Notes: generated from the letters alone by a model not told the origin. 64,000 nt of DNA from Bacilli bacterium (GCA_017398945.1 JAFQES010000022.1:44378-108377), one strand, 5' to 3'. Positions 45,270 through 54,605 are shown, counted from the first letter of the stretch. Numbers and translations are program-made.

Positions 45270-46146
45270 AATTTCCGTTAACTTGATTCATTACTTCTTC
45301 AGCAAAGTTATCATTTCTTTTTTCCATACCTTCACCAACTTCGTAACGAATTACATCAATAACTTCTCCGTTATTATTTTTTACATATGTTTCTACATCG
45401 ATGTCGCCATCTTTAATAAATGGTTGAAGTGTTAAACAAATTTCTTTATAAAATTTATTAATTCTTCCAATAACCATTTTTTCAGCTATATCAGCAGGTT
45501 TCCCTTCATTCATAGCTTGTTCTTTTAGAACTGCTTTTTCTCTTTCAACTACATCAGCAGGAACATCTTCTTTTTTAACATATTCTGGTCTCATAGCTGC
45601 TGCTTGCATCGCTACATCTTTAGCAACTTCTTCATTAGCCCCTTTAAGTAAAGCTAATACAGCTATTTTTCCGCCCATATGCAAGTAAGCTCCAAATGAA
45701 TCTGAATCTTCTTTTGTTAATACAGCAATTCTTCTTAGAGATAATTTTTCGCCAATTTTAGCAGTTTTGGCAACAATTAAATCTCTAACTGTTCCTTCTT
45801 CACATGGTAATTCTAAAGTTTCTTCTACAGTAGTAGCATCACTACTTAAAATAGCTTTTCCAATAACATCAATCATGCTAGTAAATTCTTCATTTTTACT
45901 AACAAAATCTGTTTCAGAGTTAACTTCGATAACTACAGCTTTATTGCCCTCAACATAAATATTGGCAAGACCTTCAGCTGCAATACGAGATTCTTTTTTA
46001 GCAGACTTAGCAATCCCTTTTTCTCTTAACCAATCCATTGCTTTGTCCATATCACCATTACATTCAACTAATGCTTTTTTACAATCCATCATTCCAGCAC
46101 CACTAGTCTCACGTAATTCTTTTACCATACTTGCAGTAATTTCCAT
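45268..46146 (-). CDS. tsf: Translation elongation factor Ts
   Basis: Recycles EF-Tu by nucleotide exchange. The N-terminal UBA-like domain MVKELRETSGAGMMDCKKAL and the TDFVSKNEEF core motif are clear; the dimerisation region follows. Length 292 is normal. It is 11 nt downstream of rpsB. Confidence 0.98.
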   Translation of the reverse strand: MEITASMVKELRETSGAGMMDCKKALVECNGDMDKAMDWLREKGIAKSAKKESRIAAEGLANIYVEGNKAVVIEVNSETDFVSKNEEFTSMIDVIGKAILSSDATTVEETLELPCEEGTVRDLIVAKTAKIGEKLSLRRIAVLTKEDSDSFGAYLHMGGKIAVLALLKGANEEVAKDVAMQAAAMRPEYVKKEDVPADVVEREKAVLKEQAMNEGKPADIAEKMVIGRINKFYKEICLTLQPFIKDGDIDVETYVKNNNGEVIDVIRYEVGEGMEKRNDNFAEEVMNQVNGN

Positions 46147-46157
46147 TTTTATCCTCC

Positions 46158-47087
46158 TTAACTTAATGCACTAATTAATTCATCTTTTTTCATAGTTGAA
46201 TAACCTTTAATGCTTTTTTCTTTAGCCAAAGCCTTTAAATCAGCTAAAGTCATTTTTGTTAAATCAACTTCTTCTTTTACTTCTTCAGCAACTACTTCTT
46301 CGACTGCTTCAGTAGTTTCTTCAGTAGCTACATCAACAACTTTTTCTTCTTTTTTGTCTTCTTTAGTAGCTTTTTTATCTTCTTCAGTAACATAATCTAC
46401 CATTTCTAGATTATTTACTTCACAAATAGCATTAGCTAATACTCCTAAAACAACTTTAACAGCTCTAACTGCATCGTCATTTCCTGGAATTACAAAATCA
46501 ACATCATCTGGATCACAGTTTGTATCTACGATTCCAAATACAGGTATATTTAATTTACGTGCTTCTCTGATTGCATTAATTTCTTTTTTAGGATCAACAA
46601 TAATTAATGCATTTGGAAGTTTAACCATTTTTCTGATTCCACATAAAACTTTATTTAATTTTTCATATTCTTTTTTAAGTCCAATAACTTCTTTTTTAGG
46701 TAACACATCAAATGTACCATTAGCTTCCATAGCTTCGATTTCTTCTAAACGTTTAACTCTTCTTCTAATTGTACGGAAGTTTGTTAATGTTCCACCTAAC
46801 CATCTTTCAGTTACATAGTAAGATTCTGATCTTTCAGCTTCTTCTTTTGCAGCTTCACTTGCTTGTTTTTTAGTACCTACAAATAAGAAAGTACCACCAT
46901 TTTCAGCAATTTTTTTAATTTCCTCATAAGCTTCTTCAATTTTGCTTTGAGTCTTTTGCAAGTCAATTATATAAATATCATCCCTTGCAGTAAAAATATA
47001 TTCTTTCATTTTTGGATTCCATCTTTTTGTTTGATGTCCAAAATGAACTCCAGCTTCTAATAAATAACTCATAGAAACTACGGCCAT
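46158..47087 (-). CDS. rpsB: 30S ribosomal protein S2 with C-terminal Rho-N/SAP-like extension
   Basis: Residues 1-225 are standard S2: [46 protein letters not shown] and [16 protein letters not shown]. Normal S2 is about 230-260 residues. Here a Glu/Val/Thr-rich linker (about 230-272) leads to a 35-residue end, [34 protein letters not shown], which has the helix-extended-helix pattern of Rho N-terminal/SAP motifs that bind nucleic acid. It starts the rpsB-tsf operon. Confidence 0.95.
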   Translation of the reverse strand: MAVVSMSYLLEAGVHFGHQTKRWNPKMKEYIFTARDDIYIIDLQKTQSKIEEAYEEIKKIAENGGTFLFVGTKKQASEAAKEEAERSESYYVTERWLGGTLTNFRTIRRRVKRLEEIEAMEANGTFDVLPKKEVIGLKKEYEKLNKVLCGIRKMVKLPNALIIVDPKKEINAIREARKLNIPVFGIVDTNCDPDDVDFVIPGNDDAVRAVKVVLGVLANAICEVNNLEMVDYVTEEDKKATKEDKKEEKVVDVATEETTEAVEEVVAEEVKEEVDLTKMTLADLKALAKEKSIKGYSTMKKDELISALS

Positions 47088-47229
47088 AAAAAATCCCTCC
47101 TTCGTTATTTCCTCTTAATACTTCATCTTATCTATTCACCTCTTCGGCACTCGAATAAATAATCCATATTAATGTGTATTTGCTTTTTAAAGCCACAATT
47201 ATTTTATCAAATTATATGCTTAATGACAA
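47088..47229 (-). promoter_or_regulatory. rpsB promoter and long leader
   Basis: The minus strand has TTGTCA (47224-47229), a 17-nt spacer and TAAAAT (47201-47206). About 105 nt of leader follow before rpsB, with a TATTC/GAATA helix enclosing GAGTGCCGAAGAGGT. A leader of this length suggests feedback control by S2, though I cannot match it to a known RNA motif. Confidence 0.55.
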
Positions 47230-47242
47230 GAAAAATTTACGA

Positions 47243-47267
47243 CAAAAAAAACGAGATTTCTCTCATT
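47243..47267 (-). terminator. Terminator of dockerin gene B1
   Basis: The minus strand reads AATGAGA-4 nt-TCTCGTT followed by TTTTTTG, related to the terminators at 40202 and 43698. Confidence 0.8.
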
Positions 47268-47294
47268 TTCACTTTTAATGACCCTATATATTAA

Positions 47295-47480
47295 TTATTG
47301 TTGATTTACTAAAAAGCGTCTTAAACCTAGTATATCTCCAGGACCAACATTTTTATCTCCATTAAAATCATAAATTTCAACTGGTGGTAATTTTAAATCT
47401 TTAATTCCTGTGATATATTGTCTTGCATATAATAAATCACCTATTGAAACATTACCATCTTGGTTCCAATCTCCCAATAT
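47295..47480. repeat. Class B dockerin DNA module, copy 1
   Basis: About 180 bp nearly identical to 57754-57940 and 60091-60275. Copies 2 and 3 also share about 80 bp of 3' flank. Confidence 0.82.
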
Positions 47481-48080
47481 TGGTGTTAATGTTTTTTTTA
47501 ATTGATATGTTGCATTAATAGCACTTGTTACTTCATTAGGATTATCTGGAGACGAAGTAGTAACATATTCATCAATTATTAAAGATATTTTAAACTCTTT
47601 TGGCACTTTTGCAATATCTATAATTTTATAATTAAAAGTAAAAGTTAAATCTGTTTTGTTTTGAAATTCAAGCCCAGCTTGCGACAAATCAAAATCTATT
47701 GCCCATTTTCCATTTTCGGGATTCAAAATGATTTTCGTATCAAAATCTTCTTCAGCCTCACTATAATCAGGATTTACACCCTCGCTAATATAAGCACTTG
47801 TTAACTCAATTCCTTCGGGAAGGCTTTCAACATCAATATGACCTAGAATTGCTCTAAGTAACCCCACATCAGTGGCAATCGAACTAATATTAGAAAATTT
47901 ATAATGTGTCGAAAAAGTTTGCGCTGATTCATCTAACTCCAACACACCTGTAGAACTATCTCTTAACTTAAATTCTTTATTAGTACCGGTAAAATTTATT
48001 ACATTTTCTGCAGCTTTCACGTTGCTAAAAAACACACCAAACACAATTAAAAACAGCATAAATTTCAAAACATTTCTCAT
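47295..48080 (-). CDS. Secreted dockerin (class B) protein with one beta-sandwich domain
   Basis: Signal peptide 1-23 (MRNVLKFMLFLIVFGVFFSN). A domain of about 170 residues follows with cohesin- or CBM-like beta patterns (FSTHYKFSNISSI, LTFTFNYKIIDIA, FKISLIIDEY). The dockerin at 203-261 is class B: GDWNQDGNVSIGDLLYARQY and IYDFNGDKNVGPGDILGLRR. I start at the ATG at 48080, which has AAGGAG 8 nt upstream; the TTG at 48086 is too close to it. It lies alone between queH and rpsB with its own promoter and terminator. Confidence 0.87.
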   Translation of the reverse strand: MRNVLKFMLFLIVFGVFFSNVKAAENVINFTGTNKEFKLRDSSTGVLELDESAQTFSTHYKFSNISSIATDVGLLRAILGHIDVESLPEGIELTSAYISEGVNPDYSEAEEDFDTKIILNPENGKWAIDFDLSQAGLEFQNKTDLTFTFNYKIIDIAKVPKEFKISLIIDEYVTTSSPDNPNEVTSAINATYQLKKTLTPILGDWNQDGNVSIGDLLYARQYITGIKDLKLPPVEIYDFNGDKNVGPGDILGLRRFLVNQQ

Positions 48081-48106
48081 ATTCAAAACTCCTTTTCTAT
48101 AATAAT

Positions 48107-48168
48107 ATTATATGCTATTATTTATAGTTAATCTAGATTAAAATTTATGGTTTACAATAATGTTTACA
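48107..48168 (-). promoter_or_regulatory. Promoter of dockerin gene B1 with TTTACA direct repeat
   Basis: The minus strand -10 TATAAT (48107-48112) has only a weak -35 (TAGATT at 48130-48135, 17-nt spacer). TTTACA at 48151-48156 and 48163-48168 (plus strand) form a direct repeat; 38 bp separate the -10 from the first box. A weak -35 with an upstream box suggests an activator. Confidence 0.55.
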
Positions 48169-48172
48169 AATA

Positions 48173-48206
48173 ATATAAAAACAATTGAATTAATCAATTG
48201 TTTTTA
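48173..48206 (-). terminator. Terminator of the murL-to-queH operon
   Basis: The minus strand reads AACAATTGA-5 nt-TCAATTGTT followed by TTTATATT, overlapping the queH 3' end. Confidence 0.78.
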
Positions 48207-48784
48207 GCATATAAACATCCACAATAATTTTGACGATATAAATCGTATTTTTTTGCTAATTCTATACTTTTTAGATAACCATCATTTTTCTTAAAATCAC
48301 CGTATAAATACTTAATTTGTAAATCTAATTCAATAGCTTTTCCTAACTCATTTATTAACTGACTATTTTTATGAGGAGAAACGGTTAAAGTTGTTGCAAA
48401 ATAATCAAAATTATTTTCTTTAGCAATTAATGCTGTTTTACGCATTCTTAGTCCAATGCATGCCTCACACCTTTTGCCACCTTCTTTTTCCTGTTCTAAA
48501 CCTACTATAACACTTTCATAATCTTTACCATTATAGTCGCAATCTAAATAAGATACCTTTTCCAATTGATTTAGTAATTTAATTTGTTCTTTTTTTCTTT
48601 TTTCATATTCTTCAATAGGTTGTATATTTGGGTTATAATAAATAACTGTTATATCAAAATAATCTTTCATAACATTGATTACATGAGTTGAACAAGGCCC
48701 ACAACAACTATGTAATAACACTTTAGATCGCCCTTGCAAATCTTTGACAATTTCTTTAAATACTAAATCATAATTTGTTTTCAT
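48194..48784 (-). CDS. queH: Epoxyqueuosine reductase QueH
   Basis: Last step of queuosine synthesis in wobble-position tRNA, replacing QueG in many bacteria. The metal/iron-sulfur cysteines are visible: LLHSCCGPCSTH near the N-terminus, GGKRCEACIGLRM in the middle and NYCGCLYA at the end. Length 196 is normal. Other queuosine genes are not in the window. It follows ftsQ by 2 nt. Confidence 0.93.
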   Translation of the reverse strand: MKTNYDLVFKEIVKDLQGRSKVLLHSCCGPCSTHVINVMKDYFDITVIYYNPNIQPIEEYEKRKKEQIKLLNQLEKVSYLDCDYNGKDYESVIVGLEQEKEGGKRCEACIGLRMRKTALIAKENNFDYFATTLTVSPHKNSQLINELGKAIELDLQIKYLYGDFKKNDGYLKSIELAKKYDLYRQNYCGCLYAKNN

Positions 48785-48786
48785 TT

Positions 48787-49521
48787 TTATTCACTACCTA
48801 AATCTTCTGTTTCTTTCGTCTCATATGCTTTAAAACTAGCATTATCCCGATTAGAATTCAAATAAATATATCCATGTACCCCTTCTTCTAAGGTGGCACA
48901 GATTTTTTGATAACTATTTAATTTTTCTAAATTAATAGTATCAATATAAACTATATTAGTATCACTCATGCGGAATATAAAACGATTTTCATCTAAAATG
49001 GTTCCATTTTTTTCATCGGGACTATATTCTATTTCACTTATTTCTCCGATTATATTATTATTTAAATCAGAAAACCTTTTTATTAAGTCATCTAATATGT
49101 CACTCGGAACATAATTAATAACAACCGGAATTCCTAAATACTTTTGCTTATCCTCAATTGTCTTACCGTTACTTAAATATATTACATCATTACTACGATA
49201 GTAAAATAATGGTTTGGCTTCTCTCACCTCTATGGTTACTTTTCCAAAGATATTTCTACTTACCTTAACATCATCTACTAATTCTAACTTTTTGACATTT
49301 TTGGCTATTTTACTTTTATTTATTTTAAATAAAGATGGATATTTTTTTAAACCAGCAATATCAATTATTTCTTGATCTTCTATTAAATTAGTACCTAAAA
49401 TATAAATATTTTTAATTGGTAAAGTAAAAAGATAATAACCAAAAGATCCAATTAAATATATAAACAATATGATAAATAATAATGATCTAATTCTTATTTT
49501 CTTTTTATTCTTTTTTTTCAT
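48787..49521 (-). CDS. ftsQ: Cell division protein FtsQ/DivIB
   Basis: Bitopic divisome protein. A very basic cytosolic start (MKKKNKKKIRIRS) precedes a transmembrane helix (about 14-34, LLFIILFIYLIGSFGYYLF). The POTRA domain follows (IKNIYILGTNLIEDQEIIDI) and then the FtsQ domain (VSRNIFGKVTIEVREAKPLF). The ATG at 49521 has GGGAG 5 nt upstream. It lies next to murB in a division/cell-wall cluster. Confidence 0.92.
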   Translation of the reverse strand: MKKKNKKKIRIRSLLFIILFIYLIGSFGYYLFTLPIKNIYILGTNLIEDQEIIDIAGLKKYPSLFKINKSKIAKNVKKLELVDDVKVSRNIFGKVTIEVREAKPLFYYRSNDVIYLSNGKTIEDKQKYLGIPVVINYVPSDILDDLIKRFSDLNNNIIGEISEIEYSPDEKNGTILDENRFIFRMSDTNIVYIDTINLEKLNSYQKICATLEEGVHGYIYLNSNRDNASFKAYETKETEDLGSE

Positions 49522-49523
49522 AA

Positions 49524-50420
49524 TTACTCCCAATTTATAAATTCTTGTTCTACTATTAAATCAATATTATTGGTTTCTAAAACTTTGGTATGAATTAAGT
49601 CGATTAAATCTTTAACATCTTGGGATGTAGCATTATCATAATTAATGATAAAATTAGCATGTTTTTCACTAACCTTAGCTCCCCCAATTGTTTTTCCTTT
49701 TAATTTTACATCACACTCGATTATTCTTCCAGCAAAATCACCTTCAGGATTTCTGAAAACACTTCCGGCTGAAGGATACTCAAGAGGTTGAGATTCCATT
49801 CTTCTTGCTCTTCTATCTTCCATCAATTTTAATGATTCTTCTTTGTTTCCTGGCATCAAACCAAATACTGCACTTACTACGACTAAATCTTTTAATTCAT
49901 CTTTAAATGAAGAATGACGATATTTAAAATCTATTTCACTTGGATAAATTATTTTAATGTTACCTTGACTATCAATAACTGTAATATTTAAAAGAAACTC
50001 TTTAATTTCAGATTTATAAGCCCCAGCATTACCGACGATACTTCCTCCTACTGTGCCAGGAATTCCAGCTGCCCATTCTAATCCCATCAAATTATTTTCC
50101 ACACTTATTTGAACAAGTTTAGGTAACATTACTCCTGCTTGGGCACGTAAAAATAGCCCATCAACCTCTACTTTATTTAATTTATCAAGTTTAATAATAA
50201 CGCCATCATATATATCATCACTAAATATAACATTAGAACCATTCCCTAAAATCATATGTTTAATTTCATTTTCATTTAAGTACTTAATTAATTTCTGTAA
50301 AGATTCTATATCATTAGGCATAACAAAATATTTAGTAATACCTCCGATACGGTAAGTATTATATTTTTTTAAAGAAACATTTTCTAACACTTCGCCATAT
50401 TTATTTAAATTTTCAATCAT
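49524..50420 (-). CDS. murB: UDP-N-acetylenolpyruvoylglucosamine reductase MurB
   Basis: FAD enzyme making UDP-MurNAc. NTYRIGG, LGNGSNVIFSDD, AAGIPGTVGGSIVGNAGAY, and the catalytic Ser region SQPLEYPSAGSVFRNPEGDF are intact, with the C-terminal Glu in LIVEQEFINW. Length 298 and lack of the extra loop fit the type II enzymes of Gram-positives. Overlaps the murG stop by 4 nt. Confidence 0.98.
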   Translation of the reverse strand: MIENLNKYGEVLENVSLKKYNTYRIGGITKYFVMPNDIESLQKLIKYLNENEIKHMILGNGSNVIFSDDIYDGVIIKLDKLNKVEVDGLFLRAQAGVMLPKLVQISVENNLMGLEWAAGIPGTVGGSIVGNAGAYKSEIKEFLLNITVIDSQGNIKIIYPSEIDFKYRHSSFKDELKDLVVVSAVFGLMPGNKEESLKLMEDRRARRMESQPLEYPSAGSVFRNPEGDFAGRIIECDVKLKGKTIGGAKVSEKHANFIINYDNATSQDVKDLIDLIHTKVLETNNIDLIVEQEFINWE

Positions 50421-51499
50421 TTTACCAAATCCTTTATTTCATTATAAATTGTATCAGCGCTATTTATAACACTCATTTTTTTTATATTATGTTTTAATTC
50501 ATAATATTTTTCCTTATCATATAAGATATTATTAATTAATGCAATTAAAAGTTTACCATTAAAATCTTTTTCTTCTAATAGATATGCCGCATTTTTCTTT
50601 TTTAATTCTAAGGCATTATAATATTGATGATTGCCCGCTACAAAAGGAGATGGTATATAAATTGCTGGCAGTTCTAAAGCTAAAGCTTCAGTAATAATCC
50701 CCGCTCCTGCTCGAGAAATAAGTAAATCAGCACTTTTCATAACTCCTACTAAATTATCAAGATATGGTTTAACAATAACATTTTTAGAAAATTTTTCGTC
50801 TTTAACAAATTCATCATAATGACTATTTCCTGTAATGTATAACACCTGAAATTTAACCTCTTCAGCTACTTTTAAGAAATCTTTAAATTTAGCATTTAAA
50901 GTAGCGCTACCTAAACTACCTGCAACGACAATGACTAATTTTTCTTTTGGATTAAAACCAAGTTCTTTAATATTAACTTTAGTCGCTTTTAAAGCTCTAT
51001 TTCCACTGGGATTTCCGGTATATACAACTTTTTTAGCTTGTCTAAAATATTTCTTACTTCCTTCAAAAGAAACTCCTACTAATGAAGCAAGACGCGACAA
51101 AACAACATTACTTTTTCCAGGAATACTATTTTGTTCATGAATAAAAGTTTTAATTTTTAGCTTATTAGCCGCTTTAATAACTGGATATGTTACATAACCA
51201 CCTACTCCAATAACAACATCTGGTTTAAACTTTTTCATGATTCTTAAACATTTTTTATAAGCTTTTCTGATTAAAAATAAATTTTTAATATCTCTACCAA
51301 TTAATTTTTTACTAAAACCATATATTTCTAATTGTTCATATTTAATATTCTGTTTAGGAACAATATCTTTTTCCATTCTATTATGAGTACCAATATAAAT
51401 TACTTCTAAATTTTTATCTTTTTCTTTAAACTTTTCAATGATAGCTAAAGCGGGATAAATATGACCTCCGGTTCCTCCGGCTGATACGATTATTTTCAT
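50417..51499 (-). CDS. murG: Undecaprenyldiphospho-muramoylpentapeptide GlcNAc-transferase MurG
   Basis: Makes lipid II from lipid I on the inner face of the membrane. GT-B fold with SAGGTGGHIYPALAI at the start, the basic membrane patch, FIHEQNSIPGKSN, and the sugar-binding motif SRAGAGIITEALALELPAIY. Length 360 is normal. Confidence 0.98.
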   Translation of the reverse strand: MKIIVSAGGTGGHIYPALAIIEKFKEKDKNLEVIYIGTHNRMEKDIVPKQNIKYEQLEIYGFSKKLIGRDIKNLFLIRKAYKKCLRIMKKFKPDVVIGVGGYVTYPVIKAANKLKIKTFIHEQNSIPGKSNVVLSRLASLVGVSFEGSKKYFRQAKKVVYTGNPSGNRALKATKVNIKELGFNPKEKLVIVVAGSLGSATLNAKFKDFLKVAEEVKFQVLYITGNSHYDEFVKDEKFSKNVIVKPYLDNLVGVMKSADLLISRAGAGIITEALALELPAIYIPSPFVAGNHQYYNALELKKKNAAYLLEEKDFNGKLLIALINNILYDKEKYYELKHNIKKMSVINSADTIYNEIKDLVK

Positions 51500-51511
51500 T
51501 GTGTCACCTCA

Positions 51512-52840
51512 CTAATTTTTATTTTGATGTTTTAAGATATATTCTTGATAATGTTTGCTTTTATCCGCATAATTTTTAAAAACATTATAACTAGGAGCTG
51601 CTGGAGATAGTAAAACAGCTTTATTTTTTTGGGTTATTTCAAATGCTTTATTAACAGCTTCTTCTAAATCTTCAATATAATAAATATTTTTTTGGCATTT
51701 ATTAATTAATTTTTCGTAAATATATTTTCCGGTATTTGGTTGACAAATTATATTTTTTAATTGGCTGTTAGCTAAAAAATCAATAAAACTATCATAATTA
51801 ATATTACGATCCATTCCACCAATAATTAAAGTTTCCACATTAGAAATGGCTAAAACAGAATTTTGAGTTGCCGCAGGAATAGTTGCTAAGGTATCATCGT
51901 AAAATGAAATATCATTAACAGTAGCAATTAAACTCATACGATGTTCTAATCCTTTAAAATCGATAATAGTTTGTCTAGCTTTTTCTAAATCTAAATTTAA
52001 TAGCTTCGCTACTTCTAAAGCCATCATAATATTTAAGTTATTAAAATCACCAATTAAATTTCTTTTTATATTAAGATCAAATACTTCACTATCCTCTAAA
52101 CAAATCTTATTATCTTTTACATTATCTTTACCAAGTCCAATTAAAGTACTTTTAATATTAGTTTTAGCTATATTATAGGTTAAATCATCATTATCCTTTA
52201 AATATATGCCATACGCATCTTCATTTTGATATCTAAACATATTTAATTTGCTATGATAATAATTATCTAATGTTTTAAAGTAATCTAAATGTTCTTCAAA
52301 TAAATTAGTTATAATGCCAATATTTGGCGATCTTTTTATATCATATAGTTGATGACCACTCATTTCAGCAACGATGATACTTTCTTCGTTAAAGTCATCA
52401 ATTAAATCAAAAATGGGAATACCAATATTTCCAACTAAATAAACATTATCTTTTTGCTCTTTTATTATTTCATAAATTAAACTAGTTGTCGTACTTTTTC
52501 CTTTTGTACCAGTTACACCTATAACAAAAGTCTTAGTTAAGTTTAATAGTAAAGCAAATTGAGAGACAATCTCACATTTATATTCTTTATCTATCAAGCA
52601 AATTCCTGGCGTTTTTATAACTACTTCATAATCATTTAAATTATCTAAATAGTTTTTTCCTAAAACATATTCTACATTTTTGTCAGCCATTTTTTCTAAG
52701 GTTTCATTTTGATCTATTATTGCGATTAATTTGTTTGGCAAATGTCTTCTTAAAAAATTATAAGTAGACTTCCCTTCTAAACCAAATCCTAAAATAGCAA
52801 TTTTTTTATCTTTCAAATAATCTAAAATAGCATTAATCAT
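51512..52840 (-). CDS. murD: UDP-MurNAc-L-Ala-glutamate ligase (MurD, possibly the MurD2 type using L-Glu)
   Basis: Mur ligase with N-terminal Rossmann domain (KKIAILGFGLEGKSTYNFLR), ATP P-loop GVTGTKGKSTTTSLIYEI, and MAEMSGHQL/LFEEHLDYF motifs. Length 442 is normal. The next upstream gene encodes a MurL-type epimerase and overlaps it by 8 nt. In Xanthomonas, MurD2 adds L-Glu and MurL then epimerises it, so this ligase may take L-Glu rather than D-Glu. Sequence alone does not settle that. Confidence 0.92.
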   Translation of the reverse strand: MINAILDYLKDKKIAILGFGLEGKSTYNFLRRHLPNKLIAIIDQNETLEKMADKNVEYVLGKNYLDNLNDYEVVIKTPGICLIDKEYKCEIVSQFALLLNLTKTFVIGVTGTKGKSTTTSLIYEIIKEQKDNVYLVGNIGIPIFDLIDDFNEESIIVAEMSGHQLYDIKRSPNIGIITNLFEEHLDYFKTLDNYYHSKLNMFRYQNEDAYGIYLKDNDDLTYNIAKTNIKSTLIGLGKDNVKDNKICLEDSEVFDLNIKRNLIGDFNNLNIMMALEVAKLLNLDLEKARQTIIDFKGLEHRMSLIATVNDISFYDDTLATIPAATQNSVLAISNVETLIIGGMDRNINYDSFIDFLANSQLKNIICQPNTGKYIYEKLINKCQKNIYYIEDLEEAVNKAFEITQKNKAVLLSPAAPSYNVFKNYADKSKHYQEYILKHQNKN

Positions 52841-54170
52841 TTTTATTCATCTGCCTTTTTATAATATTTTCAAACTCTAAAGGAAGTAAGTGATCTGTAT
52901 TATATTCATCTAGCAACTCATCTTCCAGAAGTTCAAAATTACCTTGATAGTACTTTAATAAGAACGGTAAGTTAGTTTGATTTTTCCTTATTGCTTTACT
53001 TACAGCATAACCAACTTCTTCAACTGTTCCAACACATTCAAATGGTTTAGTTTCTTTTTTACCTAATAGTTCTAAGAAAGTGTTTAAAAGATTTTGATCT
53101 TCATATAAATTTTTACCAAAGATATCGCTCAAATAATCTAAATCTAAAAATGGACTTAAGATAATAAAGACAAATAAACATTTTGGACAGTCGCCACACC
53201 ATTTCCAAGGAAGAGTTTTGCTTCCAACATTACAACTTTTAAAAATATAATGATATTTTTCTAATTTAGAAAATAAATAAGCAATTTGAATTTCTTTTAG
53301 AGGACGAAGTACTGAAAAATAATAAATATCTAAATTAAAATATTTTTTAGCATAGTTATTAAAATCTTTTTCAAACTCAATGCTTTTAGAATATTGGTGA
53401 TTAATTTTAGTATTTAAAACAGTTGGTTCGTTAGCGCTACTTTCGTTGGATAAAATTATATATTTTCTGTTTGTTAAATAAGCAATTAAATAACTATAAA
53501 AAGCCACAATACTACTAAATGGGGTATGACCATTTAAATAACCTTGTTTATTTAAAGAAAGCATGTTTTGATCAAGAATTCTTGTAACATTTATAAAACT
53601 ATCGTATCCAGCGGTCTTTATACAATCTTTATGAATCTCTTTAGCATTAATGGTAAAACAAACATTATCCATATCTTTTAAAGTTTCTAAACTAACGATA
53701 GAATCTTTTCCCCCACCAATACAGATAATATTTCCGGAAGAAGAAAAATCAGAATCAAAATAGTTTGTCTTATCTTTTAAACATTTAAAAACAACCAAAT
53801 CTTCTTCAGTTATATCAATGCCATTTACATAAGAAAATTCACCTAATCCCAAATGATAAAGTTTACGCCACCAACCTAAAGCTTCTTCATCTAAATATCC
53901 AGCTTTAATAATAAAATTTTTAGGACAACTTACTTTGTAATAACTAATAGCTTCTGCCATCCCAATATTAAATATTAAGTACTCTAGTAAATCTTTATTA
54001 ATATTTTGATTAGTTATAATATTTTTATCCACTTTAAAACAAGGATTAAACTTAGATAACCCCTCTATTTCCATATTATATGTTACTACTAAAACATCAT
54101 CTAGCTCTTCAATTTTATAATCATGATATACAAAATTAGAATACTTACTTCTAAGTTCATTAAATTTCAT
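52833..54170 (-). CDS. murL: MurL-type UDP-MurNAc-L-Ala-L-Glu epimerase
   Basis: A 445-residue protein matching the MurL family: N-terminal domain, IICIGGGKDSIVSLETLKDM (PP-loop-like ATP site, about 148-167), LSNESSANEP, and the cysteine motif WKWCGDCPKCLFVF. In Xanthomonas MurL converts the L-Glu of UDP-MurNAc-L-Ala-L-Glu to D-Glu in an ATP-dependent reaction. It heads the murL-murD-murG-murB-ftsQ-queH operon and is translationally coupled to murD, which strongly supports a cell-wall role. A glutamate racemase gene is not seen in the window. Confidence 0.85.
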   Translation of the reverse strand: MKFNELRSKYSNFVYHDYKIEELDDVLVVTYNMEIEGLSKFNPCFKVDKNIITNQNINKDLLEYLIFNIGMAEAISYYKVSCPKNFIIKAGYLDEEALGWWRKLYHLGLGEFSYVNGIDITEEDLVVFKCLKDKTNYFDSDFSSSGNIICIGGGKDSIVSLETLKDMDNVCFTINAKEIHKDCIKTAGYDSFINVTRILDQNMLSLNKQGYLNGHTPFSSIVAFYSYLIAYLTNRKYIILSNESSANEPTVLNTKINHQYSKSIEFEKDFNNYAKKYFNLDIYYFSVLRPLKEIQIAYLFSKLEKYHYIFKSCNVGSKTLPWKWCGDCPKCLFVFIILSPFLDLDYLSDIFGKNLYEDQNLLNTFLELLGKKETKPFECVGTVEEVGYAVSKAIRKNQTNLPFLLKYYQGNFELLEDELLDEYNTDHLLPLEFENIIKRQMNKND

Positions 54171-54188
54171 ACAGGTTCACCTAATAAA

Positions 54189-54240
54189 ATTATACAATAA
54201 AACCCTAAATTAAAACACAACTTTTTACAAAATTGTGTCA
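54189..54240 (-). terminator. Terminator of the deaminase pair, adjoining the murL promoter
   Basis: The minus strand reads ACACAA-12 nt-TTGTGT followed by TTTAATTT (54208-54240). A -10 TATAAT for murL follows at 54189-54194 with a poor -35. Confidence 0.65.
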
Positions 54241-54242
54241 AC

Positions 54243-54605
54243 TTAATAATAATTTAAATCTTTTACTTGCAAAACTTTTTCTTCACCAACGATGTTTATT
54301 AAGGTTATTTTTTTATCATCATTCATTAATTCGGTAATAAACTCATTATTTATATAATTAAAATATTTAAAATTAACTTTATTAACCATAATATAGATTT
54401 CTTTCATGTCTTCTTTTTTATAACCTTTAACAATCGCTTTGCTTAATGCAGCTTGTTCTGCTGTTATACAATCACGGAATACTGGATTTTTGATAGAAAC
54501 TCCCGTAAAAGCATGATCGTCATTTGTTAAAACGATGGCACTATATCCAATGTAATCATTAGGATGATAAGCATTTTTTAATAAATCAAATAATCTTTCA
54601 TACAT
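54243..54605 (-). CDS. Cytidine deaminase-like pseudoenzyme without zinc ligands
   Basis: 120 residues aligned throughout with the neighbouring deaminase (ALSKAIVKGYKKEDMKEIYI matching AISSAVSSGYKKSDLDNIFI). The first zinc motif CAEQ reads TAEQ, keeping the Glu but losing the Cys. The second motif PCxxC reads KVNFKYFNY, with no cysteines. It cannot bind zinc as the family does. It may be a regulatory subunit of the active paralogue. The ATG at 54605 has AAAGGTG 6 nt upstream. Confidence 0.8.
   Translation of the reverse strand: MYERLFDLLKNAYHPNDYIGYSAIVLTNDDHAFTGVSIKNPVFRDCITAEQAALSKAIVKGYKKEDMKEIYIMVNKVNFKYFNYINNEFITELMNDDKKITLINIVGEEKVLQVKDLNYY

Noticed and set aside
47088..47200. Known riboswitch in the rpsB leader
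   Set aside because: I could not match any named riboswitch core. Only a short helix is visible, so it is recorded as a leader only.
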